The notes beneath the pieces were generated by a model. The model had not been told where the DNA came from, ran no database searches, and saw only the letters and a list, made by a program, of their open reading frames with translations. Positions 18,536 through 27,303 of a stretch of 35,961 nucleotides of DNA are shown here, piece by piece. Origin of the DNA: Acidobacteriota bacterium (lineage in GTDB: Bacteria > Acidobacteriota > Vicinamibacteria > Vicinamibacterales > UBA8438); contig JADFPE010000013.1 in assembly GCA_022562495.1 (NCBI GenBank), positions 1 to 35,961 of the forward strand. Direction: 5' to 3'. The translations under genes and the position numbers were made by a program. Within the stretch, counting starts at the first letter, position 1, and every line of letters begins with the position of its first letter.

Positions 18536-18555
18536 AGCCCCCGCGTCGCGGGGCT
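18536..18555 (-). repeat. Hairpin repeat AGCCCCGCGACGCGGGGGCT, copy 2 (inverted)
   Basis: Reverse complement reads GCTTTTCTCACAGCCCCGCGACGCGGGGGCTAGAC, matching the copy at 26050. Confidence 0.8.
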
Positions 18556-18561
18556 GTGAGA

Positions 18562-18604
18562 AAAGCTCGGCTAGCGTTCGCAAGGCGTAGCCTCGCGAGC
18601 GCTA
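18562..18604. terminator. Imperfect long hairpin between convergent mrfB and rpmE, candidate bidirectional terminator
   Basis: GGCTAGCGTTCGCAAGGC-GTA-GCCTCGCGAGCGCTAGAC, about 15 of 18 positions complementary, between convergent stop codons. Confidence 0.45.
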
Positions 18605-18868
18605 GACGGTCGGGGCTGACGTGGGGGTCTCGCGCAGCCGCTTCTGGCGTTCCTTGAGCCCGGCGACCGTCTGGGCGCCGTATTTCTTCATGAATCGCTC
18701 GACGCGACCCTCGGTGTCGATCAGCTTCTGCTTGCCGGTGAAGAAGGGGTGACAATTCGAGCAGATCTCGAGTCGGAGCTCTTTCTTGGTCGATCTCGTG
18801 TTCCACGTTGCGCCGCAGGCACAGCGGACGTCGACGTCGAAATACTCAGGGTGAATCCCTTGCCTCAC
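18602..18868 (-). CDS. rpmE: 50S ribosomal protein L31
   Basis: [64 protein letters not shown], classic L31. Confidence 0.97.
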   Translation of the reverse strand: MRQGIHPEYFDVDVRCACGATWNTRSTKKELRLEICSNCHPFFTGKQKLIDTEGRVERFMKKYGAQTVAGLKERQKRLRETPTSAPTV

Positions 18869-18900
18869 GGTGCACTCCCTTTCCAGGCGGACAACGCTAC

Positions 18901-18909
18901 ATTATAGCA
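18901..18909 (-). promoter_or_regulatory. Extended -10 promoter element for rpmE
   Basis: Minus strand reads TGC-TATAAT (TGn plus perfect -10) upstream of the rpmE start; no good -35. Confidence 0.5.
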
Positions 18910-19020
18910 GACAGACTCTCCGCGGCCGCCTACCGTGCCCCCCCCCCGCGCGCTGGGAAACACCGTAGGAGCGCCTGCAGCCAGACGCCCGTCGCTTGAG
19001 GCCAGAAGAGCGGCGGACTG

Positions 19021-19638
19021 CTAGGCGCCGGCGAGCTCGAGCAGGGCTGTCCAGAACGCGGGTAGACCGTCCCCGAGCTTCGCCGAGATCGGCAGGACGG
19101 TCCGCCCGAGCGCCGTGGCATGGGCGCGCAGGGCAGCGCGGCGAGCCGACGGTTTGAGCCTGTCGATCTTCGTGGCCGCCACGACCAGTGGCACATCCAG
19201 CGCACTCAGCCACGCCAGCGCGTCGCGGTCGCTCTCGAGCCCCGGATGCCGCGCGTCGACCAGCAGGATGGCCCCGGACGGCCCGGAGTGCCCGGGTCGG
19301 TCCGGTGTCTCATGCCGGTCCGGGTGGAAGAAACGCTGCGTCAGATGGTCGAACCCGCGGTCGGCGGCCGAGCCGCCGCGAGCATAGCCATAGCCCGGCA
19401 GGTCGATCAGCAGCAACTTGCCCCGGTGGCCGGCGAGCTGGAGGCGATAGACGTTGAGCAGCCGGGTTGTGCCTGGCGCGCCGCCGGCCCGGGCGATCTT
19501 CCGGCGTGCCAAGGCGTTGATCAGCGTTGATTTTCCGACATTGGACCGTCCGACGAGCGCGATCTGCGGCAGATGCGCGACCGGTAGCCGGCTGTCGAGT
19601 CCGACGGTCGTGACGAACTCAGCCGTCTGGATTTTCAT
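19021..19638 (-). CDS. engB: Ribosome biogenesis GTP-binding protein EngB/YihA/YsxC
   Basis: GRSNVGKSTLINAL (G1), APGTTRLLN, DLPGYGYA (G3), ATKIDRL (G4). Confidence 0.95.
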   Translation of the reverse strand: MKIQTAEFVTTVGLDSRLPVAHLPQIALVGRSNVGKSTLINALARRKIARAGGAPGTTRLLNVYRLQLAGHRGKLLLIDLPGYGYARGGSAADRGFDHLTQRFFHPDRHETPDRPGHSGPSGAILLVDARHPGLESDRDALAWLSALDVPLVVAATKIDRLKPSARRAALRAHATALGRTVLPISAKLGDGLPAFWTALLELAGA

Positions 19639-19663
19639 CCGCCTTCGCCAAGGCTACGGCGGG

Positions 19664-22051
19664 TTAGTGCGTGACCTGGTCGTCTGAGCTTGAGATCTGC
19701 GAGTCGGGCTGATCCTGGGAGGGGAGCAGCGCAGTGAGCGGCGAGACCAGCGCGATCTTCAGCACCTCGTCCATCGATTCGACCAGATGCAGCTCGAGGA
19801 CGTCGAGGACCGCCTTCGGAATGTCGGCCAGGTCCTTCTCGTTGTCCTTCGGCAGGATGATCGTGGTCACCCCGGCCCGGTGCGCCGCCAGCACCTTCTC
19901 CTTGAGACCGCCGATCGGCAGCACCTTGCCACGGAGCGTGATCTCACCGGTCATCGCCACGTCGCGGCGGGTTGGCACCCCGGCCAGGTTGGACACCAGC
20001 GCGGTTGCCAGCGTGATGCCGGCCGACGGCCCGTCCTTCGGGATCGCGCCCTCGGGGATGTGCACATGGATGTCCGTGCGGTGGTGGAAGTCCTTCTGGA
20101 TGCCGAACTCCTCGGCTCTGGACCGGACATAGCTCATCGCGGCCTTCGCCGACTCCTGCATCACGTCACCCAGCTGGCCGGTCAGCGTCAACCGGCCCTT
20201 GCCAGGCATCAGCGTCGCTTCGGTGAACAGCAGCTCGCCGCCGGCCTCGGTCCAGGCCAGCCCGGTGGCGATGCCGATCTCGTTCTTCTCCTCCAGCATC
20301 GTCGGGCGGTAGCGCGGCACCCCGAGATGCTCGGTGACCTGCCCGGCGGTAATCTCATCCGAGAACTGCTTGCCCTCGTCCACGACCTTGCGGGCCACCT
20401 TGCGACAGATCGCGTTGATCTCCCGCTCGAGATTGCGGACCCCGGCCTCGCGCGTGTAACGCTGGATGATCGTCTCGAACGCCTCGTTCTTGAACTGGAT
20501 GTTCTTGACGGTCAGCCCATTGGCCTTCACCGCCTTGGGTGTGAGAAAGGTCTTGGCGATCTCGGTCTTCTCGAACTCGGTATAGCCGGCCAGCTGCAAC
20601 ACCTCCATGCGGTCCCGCAGCGCCTGGGGCACCGTGTGGAGCACGTTGGCCGTGCAGATGAACATGACGTTCGAGAGGTCGTACTCGACATCGAGGTAGT
20701 GGTCGAGGAACGTGTGGTTCTGTTCGGGGTCGAGCACCTCGAGCAGCGCCGCCGATGGGTCTCCCCGGAAATCCATCGACATCTTGTCGACCTCGTCCAG
20801 GAGGAACACCGGATTCACCGTGCCGGCCTTCTTCATCATCTGGATGATCTGGCCGGGAAACGCGCCGATGTAGGTGCGCCGGTGACCGCGGACCTCCGCC
20901 TCGTCACGGACCCCGCCGACCGACAGCCGCACGAACTTCCGGTTGGTCGCGCGCGCAATCGACTTGGCCAGGGAGGTCTTGCCGACCCCGGGCGGGCCGG
21001 TGAACGTCAGGATGGTGCCCTTGGGTTTGCGGACCAGCTTGCGGACCGCGAGGAATTCGAGAATCCGGTCCTTGACCTTGTCCAGCCCGTAGTGGTCCTC
21101 GTGCAGGATCCGCTCGGCCTTCTTGAGATTTCGGCTCTCGCGTGACCGCTTGTACCAGGGCACGGCAATCAGCCAGTCGAGATAGTTACGCGAGACCGTC
21201 GCTTCGGCCGACATCGGGGGCATACCCTCGAGACGCTTCAGCTCCTGGCTCGCCTTTTCCTCGGCCTCTTTCGGCATCCGCGCCTGCTCGATCTTCTTCT
21301 TCAGCTCATCGAGCTCGTTGCCCTTGTCCTCCTTGCGACCCAGCTCTTTCTGGATCGCCTTCATCTTTTCGTTGAGGTAGTACTCCTTCTGGGCCTTCTC
21401 CATCTGCTTCTTCACGCGAGACTGGATCCCGCGGTCGACCTGCAGCTTGTCCACCTCGATCTCGAGCAGGCTGGCGATCCGGACGAGTCGCTCGAGCGGT
21501 GAGATGATCTCGAGCAAGTTCTGCTTCTCCTCCACGCTGACCACGAGATGTGCGGCAATCGTGTCGGCCAGCCTGTTGGCGTCGTCGACCCGCGCTGCAG
21601 CGATCATCGCGTCGTAGTGCAGGTTGTTCGACAGCTTCACATACTGCTCGAACAACGACACGACGCGGCTCATCGTGCTCGCAACGTCGTCGCTGGTCTC
21701 GTCCTGCTTGGGGAGCAGCTTCGCCACCACACGGTAGAACCCCTTGTCTTCCTTCCACTCAATCGCGCGGGCGCGGGTGAGCCCCTCGACCAGCACCTTG
21801 ACGTTGCCGTCTGGCAGCTTCAGGCTCTGCACGATGTTGGCGATACAGCCCATCGTGTAGATGTCCTTCGGTTGTGGGTCGTCGGTGGCGGCGTCCTGCT
21901 GTGCCGCGAGAAAGATCCGCTTGTCTTTCGTGAGCGCGTGCTCGAGCGCCCGTGTCGAGGATGGTCGTCCGATGACGAACGGCATCATCATGTGCGGAAA
22001 CACGACGACATCGCGCAGTGGAACAATTGGGAGAGTTTCGTAGACGTCCAT
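19664..22051 (-). CDS. lon: ATP-dependent protease Lon
   Basis: [24 protein letters not shown]-terminus, [15 protein letters not shown] Walker A, DGPSAGIT catalytic Ser region. Confidence 0.98.
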   Translation of the reverse strand: MDVYETLPIVPLRDVVVFPHMMMPFVIGRPSSTRALEHALTKDKRIFLAAQQDAATDDPQPKDIYTMGCIANIVQSLKLPDGNVKVLVEGLTRARAIEWKEDKGFYRVVAKLLPKQDETSDDVASTMSRVVSLFEQYVKLSNNLHYDAMIAAARVDDANRLADTIAAHLVVSVEEKQNLLEIISPLERLVRIASLLEIEVDKLQVDRGIQSRVKKQMEKAQKEYYLNEKMKAIQKELGRKEDKGNELDELKKKIEQARMPKEAEEKASQELKRLEGMPPMSAEATVSRNYLDWLIAVPWYKRSRESRNLKKAERILHEDHYGLDKVKDRILEFLAVRKLVRKPKGTILTFTGPPGVGKTSLAKSIARATNRKFVRLSVGGVRDEAEVRGHRRTYIGAFPGQIIQMMKKAGTVNPVFLLDEVDKMSMDFRGDPSAALLEVLDPEQNHTFLDHYLDVEYDLSNVMFICTANVLHTVPQALRDRMEVLQLAGYTEFEKTEIAKTFLTPKAVKANGLTVKNIQFKNEAFETIIQRYTREAGVRNLEREINAICRKVARKVVDEGKQFSDEITAGQVTEHLGVPRYRPTMLEEKNEIGIATGLAWTEAGGELLFTEATLMPGKGRLTLTGQLGDVMQESAKAAMSYVRSRAEEFGIQKDFHHRTDIHVHIPEGAIPKDGPSAGITLATALVSNLAGVPTRRDVAMTGEITLRGKVLPIGGLKEKVLAAHRAGVTTIILPKDNEKDLADIPKAVLDVLELHLVESMDEVLKIALVSPLTALLPSQDQPDSQISSSDDQVTH

Positions 22052-22075
22052 AAGGGAGTTGGGCAGACTTCGTGA

Positions 22076-23323
22076 CTACCCGGTCTTTTCGATGACGGTG
22101 ATCGGTTGTTCCTTGGACTGCACCACTTCACGCGTGATCACGCACTCACGGATCTTCTTTTGCCCGGGCAAGGTATACATGATCTCGAGCATCAGATCCT
22201 CGATGATCATACGCAGCCCGCGCGCGCCGATCTTGCGGTGGAGCGCCGACTCGGCGATCGCGTCGAGGGCGTCGTCGGTAAACCTGAGCTTCACGTTCTC
22301 GTACTCGAACAGCCGCTCGTACTGGCGGGTGATGGCGTTGCGCGGTTGCGTGAGGATCTGCACGAGCGCCGGCTTGTCCAGCTCGTGGAGCGCCCCGATG
22401 ACCGGCAGACGTCCGACGAACTCCGGAATCAGCCCATAGCGAATCAGGTCTTCGGGCTCGACCATTTCGAGCGTCGCGCCGAGATCCCGTTCGCGCGACG
22501 TCTTGATGTCGGCGCCGAACCCCAGCAGCTTGCGTCCGGCCCGCCGCCGGATCGTCTGCTCGAGCCCGACGAATGCCCCGCCGCAGATAAACAGCACGTT
22601 GCTGGTGTCGACCTGGAAGAACTCCTGGTGCGGATGCTTGCGACCGCCCTGGGGTGGCACGTTGGCGACGGTGCCCTCGAGAATCTTCAGCAGCGCCTGC
22701 TGCACGCCCTCGCCCGAGACGTCCCGGGTGATGGACGGGTTCTCATCCTTGCGGCAGATCTTATCGATCTCGTCGATGTAAATGATGCCCTGCTGACACT
22801 TCTCGATGTCGCCCCCCGCCGCCTGGAGCAGCTTGAGGACGATGTTCTCGACGTCCTCGCCGACATACCCGGCCTCGGTCAGCGTGGTGGCGTCGACGAT
22901 CGTGAACGGCACCGACAGCAGCTTGGCCAGCGTCTGGGCGAGCAGGGTCTTGCCGGTGCCGGTCGGTCCAATCAGCAGGATGTTCGACTTGGTGAGCTCG
23001 GTGTCGTTCCGGTTGCGCGACTGTTTCTGGATCTCGACGCGCTTGTAGTGGTTGTAGACGGCGACCGACAGCTTCTTCTTGGTCTGCTCCTGGCCGATGA
23101 CGTATTCGTCGAGGAACTTCTTGATCTCCTGGGGTACCGGCAGGGGTGACTGTGCGCCCCGGTTCTCGAACCGGTTATCGTCCGCGATGATGTCGTTGCA
23201 GACCTCGACACACTCGTCGCAGATAAAGACGGTCGGGCCGGCGATCAGCTTCCGAACGTCGTTTTGATCCTTGTTGCAAAACGAGCAACGGAGGATCTCT
23301 GGCTCGCCGCTTTTCTTGCTCAT
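22076..23323 (-). CDS. clpX: ATP-dependent Clp protease ATP-binding subunit ClpX
   Basis: Zinc-finger N-terminus ([19 protein letters not shown]...CDECVEVC), [28 protein letters not shown]. Start at ATG 23323 rather than 23380. Confidence 0.98.
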   Translation of the reverse strand: MSKKSGEPEILRCSFCNKDQNDVRKLIAGPTVFICDECVEVCNDIIADDNRFENRGAQSPLPVPQEIKKFLDEYVIGQEQTKKKLSVAVYNHYKRVEIQKQSRNRNDTELTKSNILLIGPTGTGKTLLAQTLAKLLSVPFTIVDATTLTEAGYVGEDVENIVLKLLQAAGGDIEKCQQGIIYIDEIDKICRKDENPSITRDVSGEGVQQALLKILEGTVANVPPQGGRKHPHQEFFQVDTSNVLFICGGAFVGLEQTIRRRAGRKLLGFGADIKTSRERDLGATLEMVEPEDLIRYGLIPEFVGRLPVIGALHELDKPALVQILTQPRNAITRQYERLFEYENVKLRFTDDALDAIAESALHRKIGARGLRMIIEDLMLEIMYTLPGQKKIRECVITREVVQSKEQPITVIEKTG

Positions 23324-23430
23324 GGTCACACGACGCCCACTCGGGTGCGGCACACCCCTGCTGACGAAGCTACGCGTCAACCCGCCGACACGCGCACCGC
23401 CGCAGCATCACAAGCAGGTGCCTTTCTCAG

Positions 23431-23450
23431 AGCCCCGTTACGCGGGGGCT
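23431..23450 (+). repeat. Hairpin repeat AGCCCCGTTACGCGGGGGCT, copy 3
   Basis: TTTCTCAG-AGCCCCGTTACGCGGGGGCT-CGACATCTCC in the clpX-clpP intergenic region. Confidence 0.8.
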
Positions 23451-23515
23451 CGACATCTCCCAGGGTCACACACAGCTGCCTCACATGTCACAGCTTGATC
23501 CGAGGACATGTCGAG

Positions 23516-24118
23516 CTAGGCGCGTTTTCTGATCACTTCATCAATAATACCGTATTCGCGACTCTGCTCGGCTGTCATGATGTAGTCGCGCTCGGTGTCG
23601 TCCTCGATCCGTTTGAGCTTCTGCCCGGTGTGCTCGACGAGGATCTCGTTCAGTCGGGTGCGCATCCGGATGATTTCGCGGGCGTGGATGTCGATATCGG
23701 TCGCCTGCCCGGCCAGCCCGCTCATCAGCGGCTGATGGATGACGATCCGGGAATTCGGGAGGCTGAACCGCTTGCCGGGGGTGCCAGCGGCCAGCAGCAT
23801 CGCCGCCATCGATGCCGCCTGGCCGATGCACACGGTCTGCACGTCCGGTTTGATGAACCGCATCGTGTCGTAGATCGCCAGCCCGGCGGAGATGGAGCCA
23901 CCCGGGCTGTTGATATACAGCACGATGTCGCGGTCGGGATCCTCGGCCTCGAGAAACAGCAGCTGGGCGATGACCACGTTCGCGATCGCGTCCTCGATCG
24001 GCATGCCGATGAAGATGATGCTGTCCTTCAGCAGCCGCGAGTAGATATCGTAGGCACGCTCGCCACGATTGGTCTGCTCGACCACCATCGGGATCAACTG
24101 GTTGCGTGCCTCAGACAT
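23516..24118 (-). CDS. clpP: ATP-dependent Clp protease proteolytic subunit ClpP
   Basis: [42 protein letters not shown] (Ser), [15 protein letters not shown] (His). Confidence 0.98.
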   Translation of the reverse strand: MSEARNQLIPMVVEQTNRGERAYDIYSRLLKDSIIFIGMPIEDAIANVVIAQLLFLEAEDPDRDIVLYINSPGGSISAGLAIYDTMRFIKPDVQTVCIGQAASMAAMLLAAGTPGKRFSLPNSRIVIHQPLMSGLAGQATDIDIHAREIIRMRTRLNEILVEHTGQKLKRIEDDTERDYIMTAEQSREYGIIDEVIRKRA

Positions 24119-24215
24119 GGTCGGATGTTCGTCAAGCGGCGTCAGCGCGAAGCCGGAGTTCGTGTCACTGTGCTACAGACTGTAAGTGGGAGACCGACGA
24201 CCGAGAGGAACGCCC

Positions 24216-25514
24216 TCACGCGGTCACGATCGTAGCACGCGACAAGAGGAAGTCAATTGCCTTCTCCCGCCGCAGACCCTCCGACAGCCTGGTCATGCCA
24301 CCGTCCTTCTCCAGTTGTGCCCGCACCGCCGCCGGCGTCCGCGCCAGCCGTTCGGCGTAGCGGGTCAGCTCCTGCTCGACGTCGTCGTCGCTGATCGTCA
24401 GCGACTCGCGCCGGGCCACCTCGTCGAGCACCATCGACCCGCGCACCATCTCGAGCGCCGGCGCCCGCTGCTCGTCCCGTAGCGCGTCCCAGTCGATCGT
24501 GACCCTCCGAAGGTCGACCCGCTGCTGGGCCAGCCGGGTCGCGACCTGTTCGAGCCGCCGTTCGATCTCGCGGTCGACCAGCGTCTCGGGCACGTGCACC
24601 GTCACGCGGGCGGCGAGCTGGGTCATCAGGTCGTGACGCACCCCGCGGGTCGCCTCCGCCGCCGCGTCGCGCTGCAGGTCGCTCGCGATCCGTGTCTTCA
24701 GCGCCTCCAGCGTGTCGAACTCGCCCACCGACCGCGCGAACTCGTCGTCGAGATCAGGGAGCAGCCGGCGGTGGATTGCCTTCGCGACCACCTCGTACGA
24801 CACGCGCGTGCCGGCGAGCTCGGTCTCCTCGTGGTCCGCCGCATACGACAGCTCGAAGGCCTTGGACTCGCCAACTTGCAGCCCGGTCAGCTCGGCATCG
24901 AACCCCGGTGGATTGGCGGCCGCACCCAGCTCGATCGGCACGTTCTCATGCCGGTCCTCCGAGGGGCTGGCCGGGCCGCCCTCCAGGTTGCGCACAACCC
25001 GGCGCGTCAGGTCCAGGGTCACGGTGTCACCCGTGTCGACACCCCGGTCGGTGACCGGCTCGAGCCGACTCGCGCGCCGGCGGAGCTCTTCGATCGCGCG
25101 GTCGATGGCGTCCGCATCCGGCGCCACGTGTGTCCGTCGCAACGTCAGCGCGTCATAGTCCAGTCCCTCGATCGACGGCATGACCTCGAACAGCGCGTGG
25201 AATGTCAGTGGCTGTCCGTCGTCGATCGACACCTCCTGGACGTCCGGCGTGTCGATCGGTGTCACCGCCTGTTCCCGCAGGGCCTCGTCCACGGCCGGTG
25301 GCACGAGGTCGCGGGCCGCGTCGTGCAAGATGTCGTCCTTGAACCGCTGCCGCGCGATGTGGACCGGCACCTTGCCCGGCCGGAACCCCGGCACCTTGGC
25401 CCGCCGGCGATACTGCTCGGCGAACCGACCGATTGCGGCGTCGACGTCCGGAGCAGGGATTTCCACGTCGAGACGCCGGCGTGTCTCGGTCAGCTCGATG
25501 ATCGCCGCCTTCAT
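24216..25514 (-). CDS. tig: Trigger factor
   Basis: Trigger-factor N-terminal RRRAKVPGFRPGKVPVHIARQRF signature; location upstream of clpP-clpX-lon. Confidence 0.95.
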   Translation of the reverse strand: MKAAIIELTETRRRLDVEIPAPDVDAAIGRFAEQYRRRAKVPGFRPGKVPVHIARQRFKDDILHDAARDLVPPAVDEALREQAVTPIDTPDVQEVSIDDGQPLTFHALFEVMPSIEGLDYDALTLRRTHVAPDADAIDRAIEELRRRASRLEPVTDRGVDTGDTVTLDLTRRVVRNLEGGPASPSEDRHENVPIELGAAANPPGFDAELTGLQVGESKAFELSYAADHEETELAGTRVSYEVVAKAIHRRLLPDLDDEFARSVGEFDTLEALKTRIASDLQRDAAAEATRGVRHDLMTQLAARVTVHVPETLVDREIERRLEQVATRLAQQRVDLRRVTIDWDALRDEQRAPALEMVRGSMVLDEVARRESLTISDDDVEQELTRYAERLARTPAAVRAQLEKDGGMTRLSEGLRREKAIDFLLSRATIVTA

Positions 25515-25566
25515 AGATGAATATCGACCTCAGGGAAGATTGCTTGACGTCACCATGCGGCAGACG

Positions 25567-25601
25567 TGGTGCGAAAGGGGGGATTTGAACCCCCACGGCC
25601 T
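25567..25601 (-). repeat. Duplicated 3' end of tRNA-Leu (35-bp direct repeat)
   Basis: TGGTGCGAAAGGGGGGATTTGAACCCCCACGGCCT is identical to 25732-25766, the CCA/acceptor/T-arm part of tRNA-Leu. Confidence 0.95.
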
Positions 25602-25612
25602 GGCATTTTTCC

Positions 25613-25700
25613 GTGGGGCGTCGCCCCACACCCCACGCGGTCGCTCGCGGGGACCCCCGGGCCCCGCTCCGCGCCCGCGTGGCGCGCACGTGCGCGCCTT
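25613..25700 (-). repeat. Multi-hairpin dispersed repeat, copy 2
   Basis: Minus strand AAGGCGCGCACGTGCGCGCC...GCGAGCGACCGCGTGGGGTGTGGGGCGACGCCCCAC aligns along its length with 17013-17100 (+). Confidence 0.75.
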
Positions 25701-25731
25701 ACCAGCGAGTCCGGCGACAGACGCTCCACCC

Positions 25732-25818
25732 TGGTGCGAAAGGGGGGATTTGAACCCCCACGGCCTCTCGGCCACCGGATCCTAAATCCGGCGCGTCTGC
25801 CAGTTCCGCCACTCTCGC
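25732..25818 (-). tRNA. tRNA-Leu (anticodon UAG), CCA encoded
   Basis: Minus strand GCGAGAGTGGCGGAACTGGCAGACGCGCCGGATTTAGGATCCGGTGGCCGAGAGGCCGTGGGGGTTCAAATCCCCCCTTTCGCACCA; anticodon stem CCGGA/TCCGG with loop TTTAGGA, variable arm GGCC-GAGA-GGCC, T-arm GGGGG-TTCAAAT-CCCCC. Confidence 0.95.
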
Positions 25819-26049
25819 AAGGCCTTTCGTGTCTACACGAGACGTCGGGGAAGGCTCGACCCGCCATGACTCCGAGACGACCACCTGAGGCTACCACACC
25901 GCGACGGGGTGGTCCGTCTGCCTGACCCCGGCGCCTGTGTTAGTGTTTCGTGTGTGGACGGTGAGACCCGGCTCGGCCCGGGAGTGTAGCTGCGGCTCGA
26001 ACCGACAAGCAAAACGGAGCGCCGCCTCCCTGCCAGAAGCTTTTCTCAG

Positions 26050-26069
26050 AGCCCTGCTACGCGGGAGCT
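26050..26069 (+). repeat. Hairpin repeat AGCCCTGCTACGCGGGAGCT, copy 4
   Basis: CTTTTCTCAG-AGCCCTGCTACGCGGGAGCT-AGACCTCTCC between tRNA-Leu and egtD; the C>T / G>A pair preserves the stem. Confidence 0.8.
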
Positions 26070-26150
26070 AGACCTCTCCGGCGGCCGAAGAAAACTTGCT
26101 TCGAACGTCACGATCTCGGCCTTTAGGGTCCGCGCAAGAACACGTTCCCA

Positions 26151-27257
26151 TTGTGGGGCGTCGAGGCGTCCGGCTGGCCAGGCGCGACGAGGGAGCATAC
26201 CGGCAGCGTTCGACCGAGGAGCAACGACGCCAGGCCGGATGCCCCGCCAGGCACACGCTCGCAAAGGTCTGATTTGGGACACTCGAGGGAGCCGGCGAGC
26301 GGGACCGCCCTGACAGGGCGTCACCATCTCGCCGAAGACGTCCGGCGGGGTCTGAGCCGGAGCCCGAAGCAGCTCGAGCCCCGGTATCTGTATGACACGC
26401 TCGGCTCGCAGCTCTTCGAGGCGATCTGCGAGTTGCCGGAGTACCGCATCACCCGCGCCGAGCGACGGCTGCTCGCCGCACACGCGGCCGCGATCGGCGC
26501 CGGTCTGGCATCGCCGGTCACGCTGGTCGAGCTCGGCGGGGGGAACGGCGAGAAGCTGGCGCTGTTGATCGAGCCGCTCGTGCGGGTCCTCCCCGACCTC
26601 CGGGTGGCGCTTGTCGATGTGTCGGCTACCGCGCTCGACCTCGCGACACGGACGCTGGGGCGGTTCCCGGGTCTGGGGGTCACCGGGCACCAGACGACCT
26701 ATGAAGACGGGCTCCGACGTGTCACGGACGGGCGATCGGGCGACGACACGATCATGGTGGCGTTCCTCGGCTCGAACATCGGCAACCTCGACCCGTCGGC
26801 GGCCCGGACGTTCCTGGGCACCCTCCGGTCGGCGCTACGGGCTGAAGATCGGTTGGTGCTCGGCGCCGACCTCGTGAAGCCTGAAGCGGAGCTGGTGCTC
26901 GCCTACGATGACCCGCTCGGGGTCACCGCCGCCTTCAACAAGAACCTGCTGGGGCGGCTCAACCGGGAGCTGGGCGCCGACTTCGACCTCGATCAGTTCG
27001 CGCACCGCGCGGTCTGGAACGCGACGGCGTCACGGGTCGAGATGCACCTCGAGAGCTTGTGCGCGCAGACCGTCTCGATTCCGGGGGCCGACTGCCGGGT
27101 GCGGTTCGCGGCGGGGGAGTCGATCTGGACCGAGAGCTCGTATAAGTACGAAACGGAGGAGATCGCGGCGCTGGCGGCCGCGGCCGGCTTCGCCCGACGC
27201 GACCAGTGGGTGGACGCCGACGCCCGCTTTGCGGTCACGGCGTTCGACGCGGTCTAG
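26151..27257 (+). CDS. egtD: L-histidine N-alpha-methyltransferase (EgtD-like)
   Basis: RSPKQLEPRYLYDTLGSQLFEAICELPEYRITRAER, VELGGGNGEKLALL, FLGSNIGNLDPSAA, YDDPLGVTAAFNKNLLGRLNRELGADFD typical of EgtD. True start uncertain (possible TTG 26274). Confidence 0.85.
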   Translation: MWGVEASGWPGATREHTGSVRPRSNDARPDAPPGTRSQRSDLGHSREPASGTALTGRHHLAEDVRRGLSRSPKQLEPRYLYDTLGSQLFEAICELPEYRITRAERRLLAAHAAAIGAGLASPVTLVELGGGNGEKLALLIEPLVRVLPDLRVALVDVSATALDLATRTLGRFPGLGVTGHQTTYEDGLRRVTDGRSGDDTIMVAFLGSNIGNLDPSAARTFLGTLRSALRAEDRLVLGADLVKPEAELVLAYDDPLGVTAAFNKNLLGRLNRELGADFDLDQFAHRAVWNATASRVEMHLESLCAQTVSIPGADCRVRFAAGESIWTESSYKYETEEIAALAAAAGFARRDQWVDADARFAVTAFDAV

Positions 27258-27303
27258 GGCGAGTGCTCCAAGAAGACAGGACGCAGGAGAAGCCGGCCTG
27301 TTG

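Noticed and set aside
18935-18950. Poly-C tract upstream of rpmE as a phase-variation switch
   Set aside because: Lies upstream of the promoter -10 in a GC-rich intergenic region, and rpmE is a housekeeping gene; could also be a sequencing homopolymer issue.
19787-21145. 452-aa plus-strand ORF antisense to lon
   Set aside because: Composition (LGDLVEHRRR-like, His/Leu/Arg-rich) is typical of the reverse-strand shadow of conserved genes.
25180-25925. ORFs over the tRNA-Leu region containing WCERGDLNPHGL / VRKGGFEPPRP repeats
   Set aside because: These are translations of the tRNA-Leu 3' end and its duplicate, a common spurious annotation, not proteins.
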